Positions 32,735 through 44,039 of a DNA stretch of 64,000 bases are shown one piece after another. Under the pieces are notes generated by a model that saw only the letters and a program-made list of their open reading frames with translations, was not told the DNA's origin and searched no databases. This stretch comes from Cornus controversa. Taxonomy: Eukaryota; Streptophyta; Magnoliopsida; Cornales; Cornaceae. A program made the translations under genes and the position numbers. Location: assembly GCA_026545225.1 (NCBI GenBank), contig CM048851.1, positions 31,371,956 through 31,435,955 on the forward strand, given 5' to 3'. Numbering within the stretch: position 1 is the first letter of the stretch; the number at the start of each line of letters is the position of its first letter.

Positions 32735-34796
32735 TCAATCCGCTGAAGGGGCCGCTGCAGAAGCATCGCCCTCATCAAAAATACTGGCGATCTCTTTCTC
32801 TTCATCTCCCTCCTCTGGATCTTGATAAGGGGGCCCTTTCAGATTCATCTCTCGGTCATATTCGTCGGGTCCACCCGGATAAGAGCGATCGTCCTCGGGA
32901 GCCCCCGCATCATCAAAGCCTTGACGATACGCTTCGGCATTTCTGATCTGGACAGTACGAGACAACCTATCAAACAAAGCTTTGGCACCTTTCTCCAGTT
33001 TGATTGATCGTTCTTGCAAAGAATTAACATTCATCTCCGCCTCAGATATTCGGGACTCAATCAAAGCCCTCTGGAACTCAGCCTCCTCTTTCCTTTTGGA
33101 AAGATCTTCCACCTGAGACCTCAGTTGTTCATTCTCCAGCAAGAGAGCCTGAGACTTTGCCTTCTCACTGCTAACTTCGCTCATGGCGGCCCGAAAATCA
33201 GCTTCAGCTTTCCTGACCCGAATATCGGCCTTCTTAACTTTGATGGTAGCTTGCTCCACCAACTTACACATAGTCATGACGCCGAACATATTCTGCGAAA
33301 ACGCAAAGTTATTAAAAGAAAGAAGACAGCAAGAAAACACGAATCAGAGTTAAAAGCATTTTCACCACCTTCAGTGCCGCTTCAGGACAAGACTCCAGAA
33401 GACTGCCAACGGAGAGGTCTAGCATCATCTTTGCATCCTTAGGAGGCCACATCTCCTTCAAGAATGCCTTCATGGACTCCCTGTTTTCAAGTAAGGAGTC
33501 CTCAACAGATAGGGGCATACCGTTGGTTTTCACCATTCGATGGACCCATGGCTCCGAAGCCGAAGAACTTGGGATATCCGATCCCACCACTGTCGCCCCA
33601 ACGACGGGGGACTCCCCAGGTACAGAAGTAGAAGGGGAAGCCGAAGTCGTCACCTTCAGAGATTTTGGAGGTGGGGCAGCCTCCTCCAACTCAATCACTT
33701 CGGTGGGGCATGACCTCTCGGCCTCCACTTCCTCGGAATGCCTTTTTCGCAAGGCCGACGCCACCACCATCTCTTGCTCGGTCGGCGGATCACCAAGGTT
33801 GTTCACCTCGGTCGACCTTCTGGTCTTAGTGCGTGTAGTCTTAGGAAGCTTCATCTCAACAGCTACCGCACCCTTAGAGATAGCTGCGAGTACACCCGAA
33901 CTCAAAAGAGAGGAAGACTTGGGAACGCTTTTCCACACCTTCTCTCTCAGAGTCTTCAATCGCGCTGCTAATTCAGAACGGGGTAAAAGATCCCTAACTG
34001 CACCAGCAAAACACCGAATTTGATTAAACAACGAAACATCACATATAATGCAGTTACAATGAGGGTCAGAAAGGAAATCAGGGGACGGGATACCTAATCC
34101 ACCAAACGACCAGGAAATGGGGTACTTATCAGAAGAGGGAACTCTCCATTTCCCCCCAACAACCACAAGCTGAGCCTTCCAGCCCTTGTCCGATGAGGGA
34201 TGGCCAGTGCAGAGCGACCTGCCTGGGCGGGGGAAGAAATGGAAGCGATTCCTCTCGTTCTTGGTAGCACAGACTTGGTAGCAAAGGAGAAGATCGTCAA
34301 ACCCCAACTCGAGGCCACGAGTATAGTTAAGCGCAAGGACGCTGGAAACAACCCTAAAGAAATTAGGGTTAACTTGCAAAGGGGCCAGATGCAATTGGTT
34401 AAGTACAAGGTGATAAAAAGGATGAAGAGGAAACCGAAAGGCTGGGAAATGCCTAGCCGAAAAGAGCATTTCACCCTTGTTCAAATGCTCACCCGATCGA
34501 AAATCGGAATCAAGAGGGTAATTCCTAAGAGTGACGTCAGACGGAACCTCACAGTCAATTCTGAGTTTACCCAAATTTACAGGAGTCCTAACTAGGTCCC
34601 GATCGACGTCCTCCAAATCAGAGTCTGAAGAACTCTGATCCCCGGAAGGATGAGGTTCAGCTGCTGTCGAAGGGACAGAGGGATTCTCCGGCGGAACCCG
34701 GCCATCAACACCCTCAGCCAAGAACTCGTCAGTCGACTGATAACGCTCCAACGGCCCAAATTTATCAACAATCTCTACACCTTTCATCCTACCCAT
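32735..34796 (-). CDS. Antisense ORF of element 1, probably spliced
   Basis: Runs opposite to gag-pol, from ATG at 34796 to the stop at 32735. One long frame covers 34796-33312 and a second covers 33340-32735. A GT...AG intron at 33293-33368 (76 bp; acceptor TTTTCGCAG on the minus strand) would join them in phase. A second candidate intron at 33998-34093 (96 bp, GTATCC...TGCAG) has a length divisible by three and no stop, so it may be retained or removed. The product would have an acidic N terminus, a conserved region around PLHPFYH and NPNFFRV, a basic Ser-rich middle, and a coiled coil plus acidic tail in the last exon. Extra ORFs at this place, in either orientation, are known for Tat-lineage elements; the function is unknown. 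A decayed relative lies at 58767-60083. Confidence 0.75.
33293..33368 (-). other. Predicted intron in the antisense ORF
   Basis: 76 bp with GT at the donor and a pyrimidine-rich ...TTTTCGCAG acceptor on the minus strand. Removing it keeps the two flanking frames in phase. Splice signals on this strand argue for a real antisense transcript. Not experimentally shown. Confidence 0.6.
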
Positions 34797-35059
34797 ACCT
34801 CAGAAGTAAAGAAGAAGAAAGAAACAGTAGTAATGAAGAAAAGGATGGTCACTAACCTCAACAGGCGAGAAGATAACCCTTGAAATGGTCCAGAGTCTAC
34901 AGCAATCCAGGAATAGGAAATCAAGTACAAAACATTTATGAGGAAATGACGTTAAGGCGGCCCAACGAGGGCACAAAACCCAAACACGGTCTGGCGATGC
35001 AAACGAAGCGGCATCCATAATGGAAAAACCCTTTCAAATTCCTTCCAATTCAAAAGGGG

Positions 35060-35073
35060 TTTTTGGGGCAAAG
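35060..35073 (+). other. Polypurine tract of element 1
   Basis: GGGGCAAAG-type purine stretch immediately before the 3' LTR, the plus-strand primer site. Element 2 carries the similar GGGGGCGAAG before its LTR. Confidence 0.75.
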
Positions 35074-35380
35074 TGTAGCACAAGAAAATCGCCGCATAAC
35101 ACGTGTAATCAACAGGATACGTGGCAGCCATGTCATCCCCGACAAAATAACGTAGACATAAAAGAAATTCCGAGATCTCCTCCCAAATTGCCAACATTTG
35201 AGCACTGAATTCCGGCAGCCAATAAAGGCATAATTTCATCCTATTAAACGAAGAAATTAAGGGCACAATCAATGTATTCATGACACTATTTAAATGATGG
35301 AAAAGAGAATGAAAAGGATATTTTTTGGAGAGAAAGAAAATTTCTCTGTTAAGTGTAGTAGCATTTTTTCTGTACCTACA
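35074..35380 (+). repeat. 3' LTR of element 1
   Basis: 307 bp, identical by eye to the 5' LTR and followed by the AAGAT target duplication. Confidence 0.95.
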
Positions 35381-35721
35381 AAGATACTGTTTAAATAATG
35401 TTAATTAGCACACAATCACAGAATGGAAATATTGTGATTAATGAAAAACAAATTAACTTTGGCATTAATGTTAACCTAAAAGAAGATGTTAGAGATATGT
35501 ATCAAATAGTGAAACAATTAGTTCATTCCTATGTGTTTTACTTGTCCAAAATTAATAAATAATTTCAATTAGAAAATGAAATAAAATAAAAGGCATGTGG
35601 AAAGGTATGGACAGTCATCTTATTTTAATAAAAATAAATAAATAAAGAAGTTAAAGAATAATTTTCAAATTTATGGAGTGCTAGCTATTGCATTGGCTTG
35701 AAAACAGTTATCTATATATAT

Positions 35722-35914
35722 GAGTAGATATTGGGTGAGCTGGGTATACCATGTCATTTGTATACCAAGCCAATTAAAATGCATTATTAATAAAATGTTC
35801 AATGAATGGGTCCCACTTACATATAACAACTACTCTCAACTAACTTGAATGATGCATTTTAATTGACTTGGTATATAAATGACATAAAATACCCGGCTCA
35901 CCCAATATCTACTC
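35722..35914. mobile_element. Foldback MITE (GAGTAGATATTGGGTGAG ends)
   Basis: 193 bp. The two ends are complementary over at least 26 bp with one mismatch, and an inner pair (ATACCAAGCCAATTAAAATG and its complement) extends the stem. It sits between TA-rich tracts that could be the target duplication. Non-coding. Confidence 0.8.
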
Positions 35915-36140
35915 CTATATATATATATATATATAGAAGAACTCGAGGTCTATAAAGTAGGGGGAGAATAGTAGACCGGATTTTGATCCGAATCTAAACT
36001 AATAATTAAAATATGAATTGGACATTAAATCTAATAATTCGTTAGCTATTCGAATCCGATAATTTATTAGTTAAACAAATCGGATATTAATTATGGTCGA
36101 TCTAATCTGATATAATATAATATATAATTTATTATAAATA

Positions 36141-36965
36141 TAGAGAGGAGATATTCGCACTCCACTTTTTTACAATTACAATCCACTAGTTTTTTTTATT
36201 TTAAATAAAATGATAAGAAAGTTCCTAAACTCATTAATGCATCATACCTTATTTTATAATACTTTAACTACCCTTTATACTATAAACTTTAACTACTTTT
36301 ATCTTTTGTTTATTTGTTTAGTATTTTTTTTTTTTATTCTGACTGAAAAAAAAAACTTTTTTCTTCGGTATTTTTTTTATCCTTACTCAAAAAGATAATT
36401 TATTCAACAGCAATAACCTTTTTTTAATGGATACACTATCAAGAGAGGGAACTTCTTTTTGTCTTTTTTTTATTGCATACCATACTTTTTTTTTCCTGAT
36501 GTTGTCAAAAGAGAGAATTTATTCAACATAGATAAGGTTTTTTGTTTTTTTTTACGTACAATACTTTTTTTTCATGGTATATTTTTTTTTTTGGGTTCTA
36601 TAGAGAACTTTTTTTTCGGCTCCTATCAAAATATATAACTTATTCAATAAAGATAACAATATATTTTTTTTGGTCCGATGAAAGAAATAATTTATTCAAC
36701 ATAAAAAACTTTTTTTTGGTTATCGTCAAACAATAAAAAATCTATTTTTTGAATCTTTTTTTGGGTAATTTTTTTTTTTATCCTGTTAAAAGAGAATGAA
36801 AACATTAAAGATTAGAGATAGAGAAGGGATATAAAAAAGGGGTAGTCGTGTAATTTGAAAAAAAAAACATTCACTTTTAAATTTAAGGTTAGAAATGTTA
36901 TTTCTTTTAAAATAAGAGTACGTGTAAATGTAGAAAAAAAAAGTGCAAATATCGCCTCCCTAAAT
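36141..36965. mobile_element. Foldback element with T-rich tandem interior
   Basis: GGAGATATTCGCACTCCAC at the left is mirrored by GTGCAAATATCGCCTCC at the right. The interior consists of poly(T) blocks alternating with AATTTATTCAACA words in about five irregular units of 55-65 bp. Non-coding. Confidence 0.6.
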
Positions 36966-36979
36966 ATATTATCTAATGT

Positions 36980-37489
36980 AGGGGTGACCTCGGATCAGAT
37001 TCTGCATAATCCTAATCCGATCCGCGGATTACGAATTGGTGAAAATCAAATCTGATCCAATCCGTAGCAATCCGCCAATCCGATCCGATCCGTGATTGAA
37101 CGGATCGGATTGGCGGATTAGGCCTGTACTCCTATTTGAATTTTTTTTTTGTTTACTTCAAAAATTACAAGAGAAAAATTCACAACACTTTTTAATTCAC
37201 ATCTCAAATGAACACAATTGTTAAATAAATAAATATAATATATATTGAATTTTTAGGTTTACCCATGTAAGTATGTAACATATTATATTATTATACATAT
37301 AATTACTAATTATATATATATATATATATAGCCACGGATTGCCACGGATCGGATTGAGGATCGGATCGGATTTCTGACCCTCCATTCCGTAATCCGATCC
37401 ATGGCTAACAGATTCTAATTTTTTAATCCGTCACCAATTCATTAGCTAACGGATCGGATCGTATTCGCGAATTTTTTGTGCACCCCTAA
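36980..37489. mobile_element. hAT-type element with GGATCGGAT motifs, TCTAATGT duplication
   Basis: Starts AGGGGTGACC and ends GTGCACCCCTAA. A perfect 8 bp duplication TCTAATGT flanks it (36972-36979, 37490-37497), the hAT signature. Both subterminal thirds are packed with GATCCGAT, CGGATCGGAT and AATCCG in both orientations, and the centre is AT-rich. No transposase gene. Confidence 0.85.
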
Positions 37490-37497
37490 TCTAATGT

Positions 37498-38180
37498 TAT
37501 AATATATTATATTTACATACTATTAAAATATTTTTATCATTAATTCCTCCTCCGTCTTCCCTCTCTCTCTATTTTATCTCTCTTTATTATTTTTTACTTT
37601 AATAAAAAATCAAATACTTACTTTCCTATTACTTTTTTCTTTATATTTTATTTTTCTTCTCAAGCTTCTCTATTTTTTCCTAACCATTTTTTGCTAATAT
37701 TCTTTTTTGAATTGGGTTATCCGATCGAATATTCGATTAATAACAAATCAGATATGAATTTAATTATATATAATCTGCTAGATTTTTGGATCAAATCACC
37801 TATAACTCTTATTGAATTTGAATCGGATCATATCTAATCCAGTTCAAATCCAATCTGTTTAATGGCCTAGAGAATAGTCACCAAAATTTTAACCAGCTTG
37901 CTTAGATAGGATATGAATGCTTCCAAACTCTCAATTCTCTTGTTAGTATATGACATCCAACTGGGCTGCTTCCTTTTGGTAGCTAGTAGAAGAGAGAGTA
38001 TTTTTTTCTTCTTTTCTTTTCTTTTTTTTTTTTTTTGGTTAATAAATGGAAAAGGGAATACTTCGTAATTATTTTACATTTTTCATGAAGCAACATTATT
38101 AGTTTTTTTTTTTTCCGGTGTTAGTTGAAGTTGAGATTCCTCATTTTTTTCATTAAAAACAATAGCTTATGTTATGAAAA
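37498..38180. other. Intergenic, no gene
   Basis: T-rich and (CT)-rich sequence (for example 37558-37590), the right-hand ATCCGAT cluster (37715-37865) and poly(T) around 38020-38040. Nothing coding. Confidence 0.5.
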
Positions 38181-39026
38181 GGGTAAAATATACTCACACC
38201 CTCTGAGATTTGCTCTAACTACACAAATATTTATAATTTGGCATTGAAATTTGAATATTATTTAAATTGAAATAATATTTTAAAAAAAAGTACTTGTATT
38301 AGATTGGCACTATACACTCACACTCCTTGAGATTTAGCACATGATTACACTCAACCCAACACTAATTGTATTGTCTATTTTACCCTTCCAATGACTCAAA
38401 AAACATTCTTGACCTCATTTTTTTTTCAATTAGACAAAGTCATCCTTACTTTCCTTTTAAACTTAAGCCCCCCACACACACATATATATTGTTGCAATAC
38501 TAAAAATATATTGCAAGTTTTATTAAATATATTTCTAATATATGTTATATTACATATTTTACTAAAAAATAAATTTAAATTTAAATAAGTAATTAAATTT
38601 ACTAAATTACAAATTGAAAAATGAATTTTTTTTTATTTTAGTAAAATTTGTAATGTACGTAATATATAACATATATTAAATTGAAAATGTCATTTTTCAA
38701 TTTGTAATATACGTAATTTTAGTAAATTTATTTATTTAAATTTAAACTTACTTTTTTAGTAAAATATGTATTATAACATATATTAAAAATATATTGAATA
38801 AAATTTGTAATATATATATCTGCGTGTGTGGCTTAAAGTAAAAAGAAAAGTAATGGTATATTTGTCTAATTGAAAAGAAAAATGAGGTCAAAAATGCCAT
38901 TTGAATTAATGGAGGGGTAAAACAGACAATACATATAGCGTTAGGATTAAGTGTAATCATGTGCTAAACCATATAAATATATATGTAGTTAAAGCAAACC
39001 TCAAGGGAGTGCGAATGTATTTTGTT
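38181..39026. mobile_element. Mutator-type foldback MITE with perfect 9 bp duplication
   Basis: 846 bp with long inverted arms (GGGTAAAATATACTC... mirrored by ...GAATGTATTTTG, with ATTACACTCAACC-type segments inside). TTATGAAAA is repeated exactly at 38172-38180 and 39027-39035. Its ends resemble the GGGTTAAATAC MITEs of units 1-3. Non-coding. Confidence 0.8.
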
Positions 39027-39950
39027 TTATGAAAAATGATACTTCTTCCGGTTATTGTCGAATGAGTTTATGTAAATGGAGTGTGCCATCATCATAACGT
39101 CATAACGATGTCATCTCTTACTCACAAAAATTAATTTAAAAACTATCGAATTCGACATCAGCATCATTACTCTTGTGTTATTATGTTTCTAAGAAACCAA
39201 CCCCAAGACTTCAATCACAATTATTTCCCATTTTATTTCTTTGTTATTGTTTTTGCTAAAAATTCATAAATATGATTATTGTATTATTACTATAGTACCT
39301 TTTTTCTCAATTATAAACTAAATTAGTCCAACTTAATCAACAAAAGAAAAAATTGGATATATTTTGTGGAGATGACTCTTATATATATACTAATGTGACA
39401 TGCATAGCTACAGTCTACATCATTGCTCTACTCTACACTTCCCTAGCATTAATTATCCAGTTGTCTAGAATGAGCTATATATATAGATTTGCCATGAAAG
39501 CAATTAAAAACTTCAAAGAAATATATATATATATATATAATTACATTTAAACTTGGCTTAATGACCAAAAACGGTGATCTAACGGCTCAGAGTTGTTAAA
39601 AAAATAATCTTGAAGTTCAAAATGTCTTTTGCTATCTACGGTCTAAAATCACTTCATCTAACGGTCACGATTGCGAGTGCGCGATAGTGCTGTAGGCACG
39701 GACATACCCTAGTATGTATATAGTGTTTCAATCATATTTGGCCATCACATTGAATTGCCAACATCATCTTCCTCTCAAACGATTATAAATAAATTCTATA
39801 AAATTATGATAACTCTTGTAAATATGCTTAAGTCCAATATATATCGAAATAATGGCTACTCAAAGTTCGGCAACAATCAACATTCCTATCAAATGCAAAA
39901 CATGCTAAAATCCAAAATATCATGCATACCAATGGGTAAACTTATCAAAT

Positions 39951-40036
39951 TCATCTTTGAATCTACTACAGAATATGAGTTAGTTCAAAGAATTCATCTT
40001 TGAATCTACTACAGAATATGAGTTAGTTCAAAGAAC
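39951..40036 (+). repeat. 43 bp tandem duplication
   Basis: Two copies (39951-39993, 39994-40036) differing only at the last base. Near-identity indicates a recent slip event. Confidence 0.9.
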
Positions 40037-40109
40037 CTGTCCCAATTACGAGGGCAAATCACAAGTTTCACATGAATCACATCAGGCCTAGCCTAGTGTG
40101 TGTGTGTGA

Positions 40110-40152
<43 letters not shown>

Positions 40153-40228
40153 ATATCCCGTTATAGGAATATTTAAAGAAGAGGTAATTAAATACATGAT
40201 TAAGACAAGACATGGCTATGGCTTTCAT

Positions 40229-40312
40229 TCACTTTCGACACTCTCTAAATCTCCATCACTTCCGTTTCAGTCACTTTCGAGACTCTCTAAATCTCCATCA
40301 CTTCCGTTTCAA
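40229..40312 (+). repeat. 42 bp tandem duplication
   Basis: Two copies (40229-40270, 40271-40312) with two differences. The length is a multiple of three, so a 14-residue repeat appears in one frame, but no gene context supports coding. Confidence 0.9.
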
Positions 40313-41227
40313 TCCGATAAAAGGTAATTAATTAACAAAATAAATCCCTTAATTTAGATACTATGCTTCAAGAGAAAAGCTACTTAAAAGCTAATTTGTT
40401 ACATGGATAATTCTAGAAAATATATATATATACTTTTTGCTTGTCCATATATAAGAACGGGTATTCTCAGCAAAGAATATACCACGTAGAAGGGGCCAAA
40501 TATTAGTGGAAAGTGTTATATATATATATATATATAAAAGACAAATGTATGCACTTAACATTTTACTCATATCTTTTAGTTTGATTAATTTTACCTATTC
40601 TAATTTTATTATAAAAATTTCCTAATATGATGACATTGGAGACTTTAAATTTGTATATTAGCTCAATTGGGGATTGCTTTCATTCCTACCTACCTACAAA
40701 AAACAAAAACGAAAACAAGAATAAAAAAATTGTCTCGTCGAAACTGAACCATCAAACAAGACGTAAAGTTTGTGAATCTCACCATGTGTCAATGAACTTC
40801 ACAAACTCTGTGTTTTGTTATCATTACTTAAATATATATGTGTGTTTGCGCGCGCGAACTTATTATTCACTTGTAAAATTGTAATGTTGGTTGATAAGAT
40901 GGTGCACTAATTAGGTACAAGTGCATACTCATGAGGAGGACAAAAAGCTGGTAATGGTATATAGGGGTAGGACCATTTAATTACAGCCTATCAAAGAAAA
41001 TCTTGATCTATCACCAATTGGCCCTACTATAGATATTGAAGTTTTGCTCCATTATTCACACCATGAGGAGACATATACAATGGAGCAAATGTCTTTACAA
41101 CCTAGATCTAGAAGCCTTTTAAATGTAGGGTTTTGTTCACACTTCAAATGATCTCAATCTAGGCTATTCTCCTAAAATTTCAAACTAATTCATGACAAAA
41201 ACATACCTTGTCTGGCCATCAAATTCA

Positions 41228-41470
41228 ACAATACGAGCATGTATGTGACGAGAGCATTTGAAATATTTCATTATTTGGACAACAGATTTACAGAATAACA
41301 GATTTAACAATACAAGCAAGTATGTCAGGAGAGCATTTGAGATTTCATTATCAGACCAATAGATTTAATAATACGAGAAATCAAGTCACGAGGGCATTTG
41401 AGATTTCATTATCAGAACAACAGATTTAATAATACAAGTGAGTATGCCACGAGAATGTTTTATATTTCAT
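41228..41470 (+). repeat. ~61 bp minisatellite, four units
   Basis: Units starting near 41229, 41307, 41368 and 41429 share AATACAAG, CACGAGAGCATTTGAGATTT and CAACAGATTTA. The first unit carries an extra 16 bp. No coding content. Confidence 0.85.
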
Positions 41471-42050
41471 TATTATATATACAATCTTACAATTTCTCGA
41501 TTCAATGACTTAAATAAGTTAAAATAAGTGCTCTAACTTTTTCGTAGTAAATACTATTTCGATGAGTTGCAACTATGAACGTTTTTTTGTTTTACTTCAT
41601 GAATGGATGAGATATGTTTTGCATATTAATTCATTTCATTCTAGGGATGGGTTTAAATAGTAATCCATCACATTCCTCTTATAATTAATATTATTAATTT
41701 ACCTCGTATATTTTTCCACTAATTCGATTGAATTTTATATACATGTAAATTATTGGACCTCAATGGTGAGCAACAACCCGAACCCAAATCCTCTCCTGTG
41801 CCTTATCTCATTCTCTTGTGTCATTTTGTATACTAATAAATCGATCAACAACGCAACACACCGAATCATAATGCAATACAGAACATCTCGATATGCAATA
41901 CTCATGCAACCATCTTATAACACTTATACAACACATTTACACATAAATTGCATCTTATTGTATTTTAACATATTTATATATTTGTCACTAATCTTGCAAG
42001 TGGAATGATAAATAATGTCCTAAAAAAATGCTGAATGCAAAATTAAAAAA

Positions 42051-43056
42051 AAAAAGAAAATTTAAATGTGAATGATAGGAGAGGCGACGCGTGGTGGTAG
42101 AGATGAGTCGTCATATTATTGGATCGTACTGTTCACACGCTCCCAGAAACAGTGGTCCTTTAATTCATGCCTTGAAGAGAGGTTACACATTGGGACTTGG
42201 AAAGTGAAACAAAGCTTTGTGTGTGTGAGTGAGAGAGAGAGAGAAGAGGATGAAGAGATGACGATACGGATGATGTGTGTTTATATAATATATATCTATA
42301 TATATATATATATATATAGATATAGATTATAGACAAACACAAGTCACAGCAGTGTCCAAACTCAATGGGTGTACTGATGCCTGGGGCGACGTGCTGAGAC
42401 AGTACGTCAGTCACCCTCTCGTGTCAGCTGGCGGGGAACCGTTTTAAATAAGGACAACACGCTATTTTCCTTTCCTATGTATTACTACTATATTCTACTA
42501 TGTATATATACATATTCATATCCATGTGTTTTATATTCATAATTTCACGAGTAAATTACTCTCACCACTTTTAAATTTTTGTTTAATTATTTCGGATTAA
42601 ATTTTTTTAAGTATGATAATCAATTTCTCTTGAAATTTGATTGACTTTACTCAAAAATTAAAATGTCAAAACTATTCTATGTAACACTAGTGCTGATTTG
42701 GTATTGATGGAAAAAATATATATATAAAACATGTTGATTTCAGTCAAATGGTTATAAATTGAAAGCATTATAACTTGTTTATTAAATGCGATATTATTTA
42801 ATGAATCGTTAGTCTAGTAAAGGTGTCACAGTAATTTTGTAAAAAAATTAATTTGAAAATAATTAAGTCAAACCTTGAGTCGAAGTCAGAGTAATTTACT
42901 ATAATTTCATATACATACTTTCAGTAATAGAAGGAAAAGAAATTATTTGCATTTTCTTTTTATGATAAATGTAATTTCTTTATTTTTTTCTTTAATGTAA
43001 ATAAAAAAGTAACTTATAAATTATTATTTTTATTAATGAGTAAGACACATATTAAT
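42051..43056. other. Intergenic with a GC-richer island
   Basis: 42070-42440 is less AT-rich than its surroundings and includes (GA)n (42225-42243) and (TA)n (42290-42318). It resembles promoter or leader sequence, but no gene follows on either strand. The remainder is AT-rich. Confidence 0.45.
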
Positions 43057-43298
43057 GGTTAAATTCATAAAAAAAACCCATCTACTAGAAAAAAAATTCT
43101 CATAAAACCTCTCTATACTAAAAATATTAACCAAATTGCCCCCTCTAGTTAAAATCGGTTGAAGTTAACGGAGAAACCGCATGTGTGTCTCACGTGAGCT
43201 GTTAAGTGGCGTATAAATGATTAAATTACCTTTAATGCATCTATTAAAATTAAAAGGGAGAATTTTTTATAGTAGAAAGGAGTTTTATGATTTTAACC
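43057..43298. mobile_element. MITE with GGTTAAATTCATAAAA ends
   Basis: About 240 bp. The left end GGTTAAATTCATAAAA is the near complement of the right end TTTTATGATTTTAACC, and inner segments also pair. A relative lies at 43768-44039. Non-coding. Confidence 0.65.
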
Positions 43299-43767
43299 TG
43301 ATATACATACTTGCTACTAATATAGATATATATTCTTAATGCATATGTATATATTCGTATATATTAATACATAAATGATATTGTTGAAGTGTATATATAT
43401 AGGTCACAAATATATATATATATATATATATATATGTGGGTGTGATTGGATTACTGTATAAATTGATAATGTAAAAAATTGAATAGAAAAACATGTAATG
43501 TTTGTATGAAGTGTGCGTGCGTGTGTGTATACAAGAACCCTAATTAAGAATGAAATTTTTTTCTTAAACTATTAATAGTTGAGTAAATATTGAATATTAG
43601 AATTCGAAATTTGTAGATTAATATTAATCGTAAATTTAATTTGAGTTTTGTGGCTTTATATAGGTTCAATTTGAAAAAAGAGAGCTTCAAAAATATAAAA
43701 TGGTAGAATTTGAAATTTCAAGTAGCATGACTTGACGTGAGTTGAAGGAGAAGACGACCCACTTTGG

Positions 43768-44039
43768 ACAAAAATAAAAAAAACCCATTTACTTTATAAT
43801 TTTCTCAAATTGCCCCTTCACCCTGTAAAGGATACATCCGTCATTTACAAATAGTTTTTTTTTATGATTTTATTTTATAAAATAAAAGAAGGATATTTTG
43901 ATACTTTCAGATTCAAATTGACGGAACTGTTTAAATTTGTCTTTTATGAAATAAATTGATAATAGATAAGAGTTTTTGAAAATTCAGAGGATTTTATAAA
44001 AAAAAAATTGATATTAGAGGGGGTTTTATGAATTTAACC
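43768..44039. mobile_element. Related MITE, left end decayed
   Basis: The right end GGTTTTATGAATTTAACC matches the 43057 element. The left part (AAAAAAAACCCATTTAC, ATTGCCCC) matches its interior. Together they suggest a diverged copy of the same family. Confidence 0.55.

Larger units (their letters stand above)
26562..35380 (+). mobile_element. Complete Ty3/gypsy retrotransposon, Tat lineage (element 1)
   Basis: 8.8 kb with 307 bp LTRs (26562-26868, 35074-35380) that I find identical by eye, and a 5 bp AAGAT duplication at 26557-26561 and 35381-35385. Order: LTR, primer-binding site, gag-pro, pol (reverse transcriptase, two RNase H regions, integrase), a long opposite-strand ORF, polypurine tract, LTR. 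The second, archaeal-like RNase H and extra ORFs between pol and the 3' LTR are known hallmarks of the plant Tat lineage. Both main frames are uninterrupted except for one UAG, so it is a young and perhaps still mobile copy. Confidence 0.96.
35950..37870. mobile_element. Possible old element with ATCCGAT motifs, split by younger insertions
   Basis: Clusters of ATCCGAT, AATCGGAT and AATCTGATAT words occur at 35975-36125 and again at 37715-37865. Between them lie the foldback at 36141 and the hAT-like element at 36980. The paired clusters look like the two subterminal regions of one element, but I could not fix its ends. Confidence 0.4.
39036..42050. other. Intergenic, no gene
   Basis: AT-rich with (TA)n at 39521-39539, (TG)n at 40098-40127, (TA)n at 40128-40151 and 40514-40536, plus the three tandem repeats listed separately. 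Short frames have no recognisable domain. Confidence 0.5.

Noticed and set aside
33472-34595. Plus-strand frames of 131-183 codons in element 1 after pol
   Set aside because: They mirror the antisense ORF. The minus strand has the longer frame, consistent introns and a homologue in element 2.
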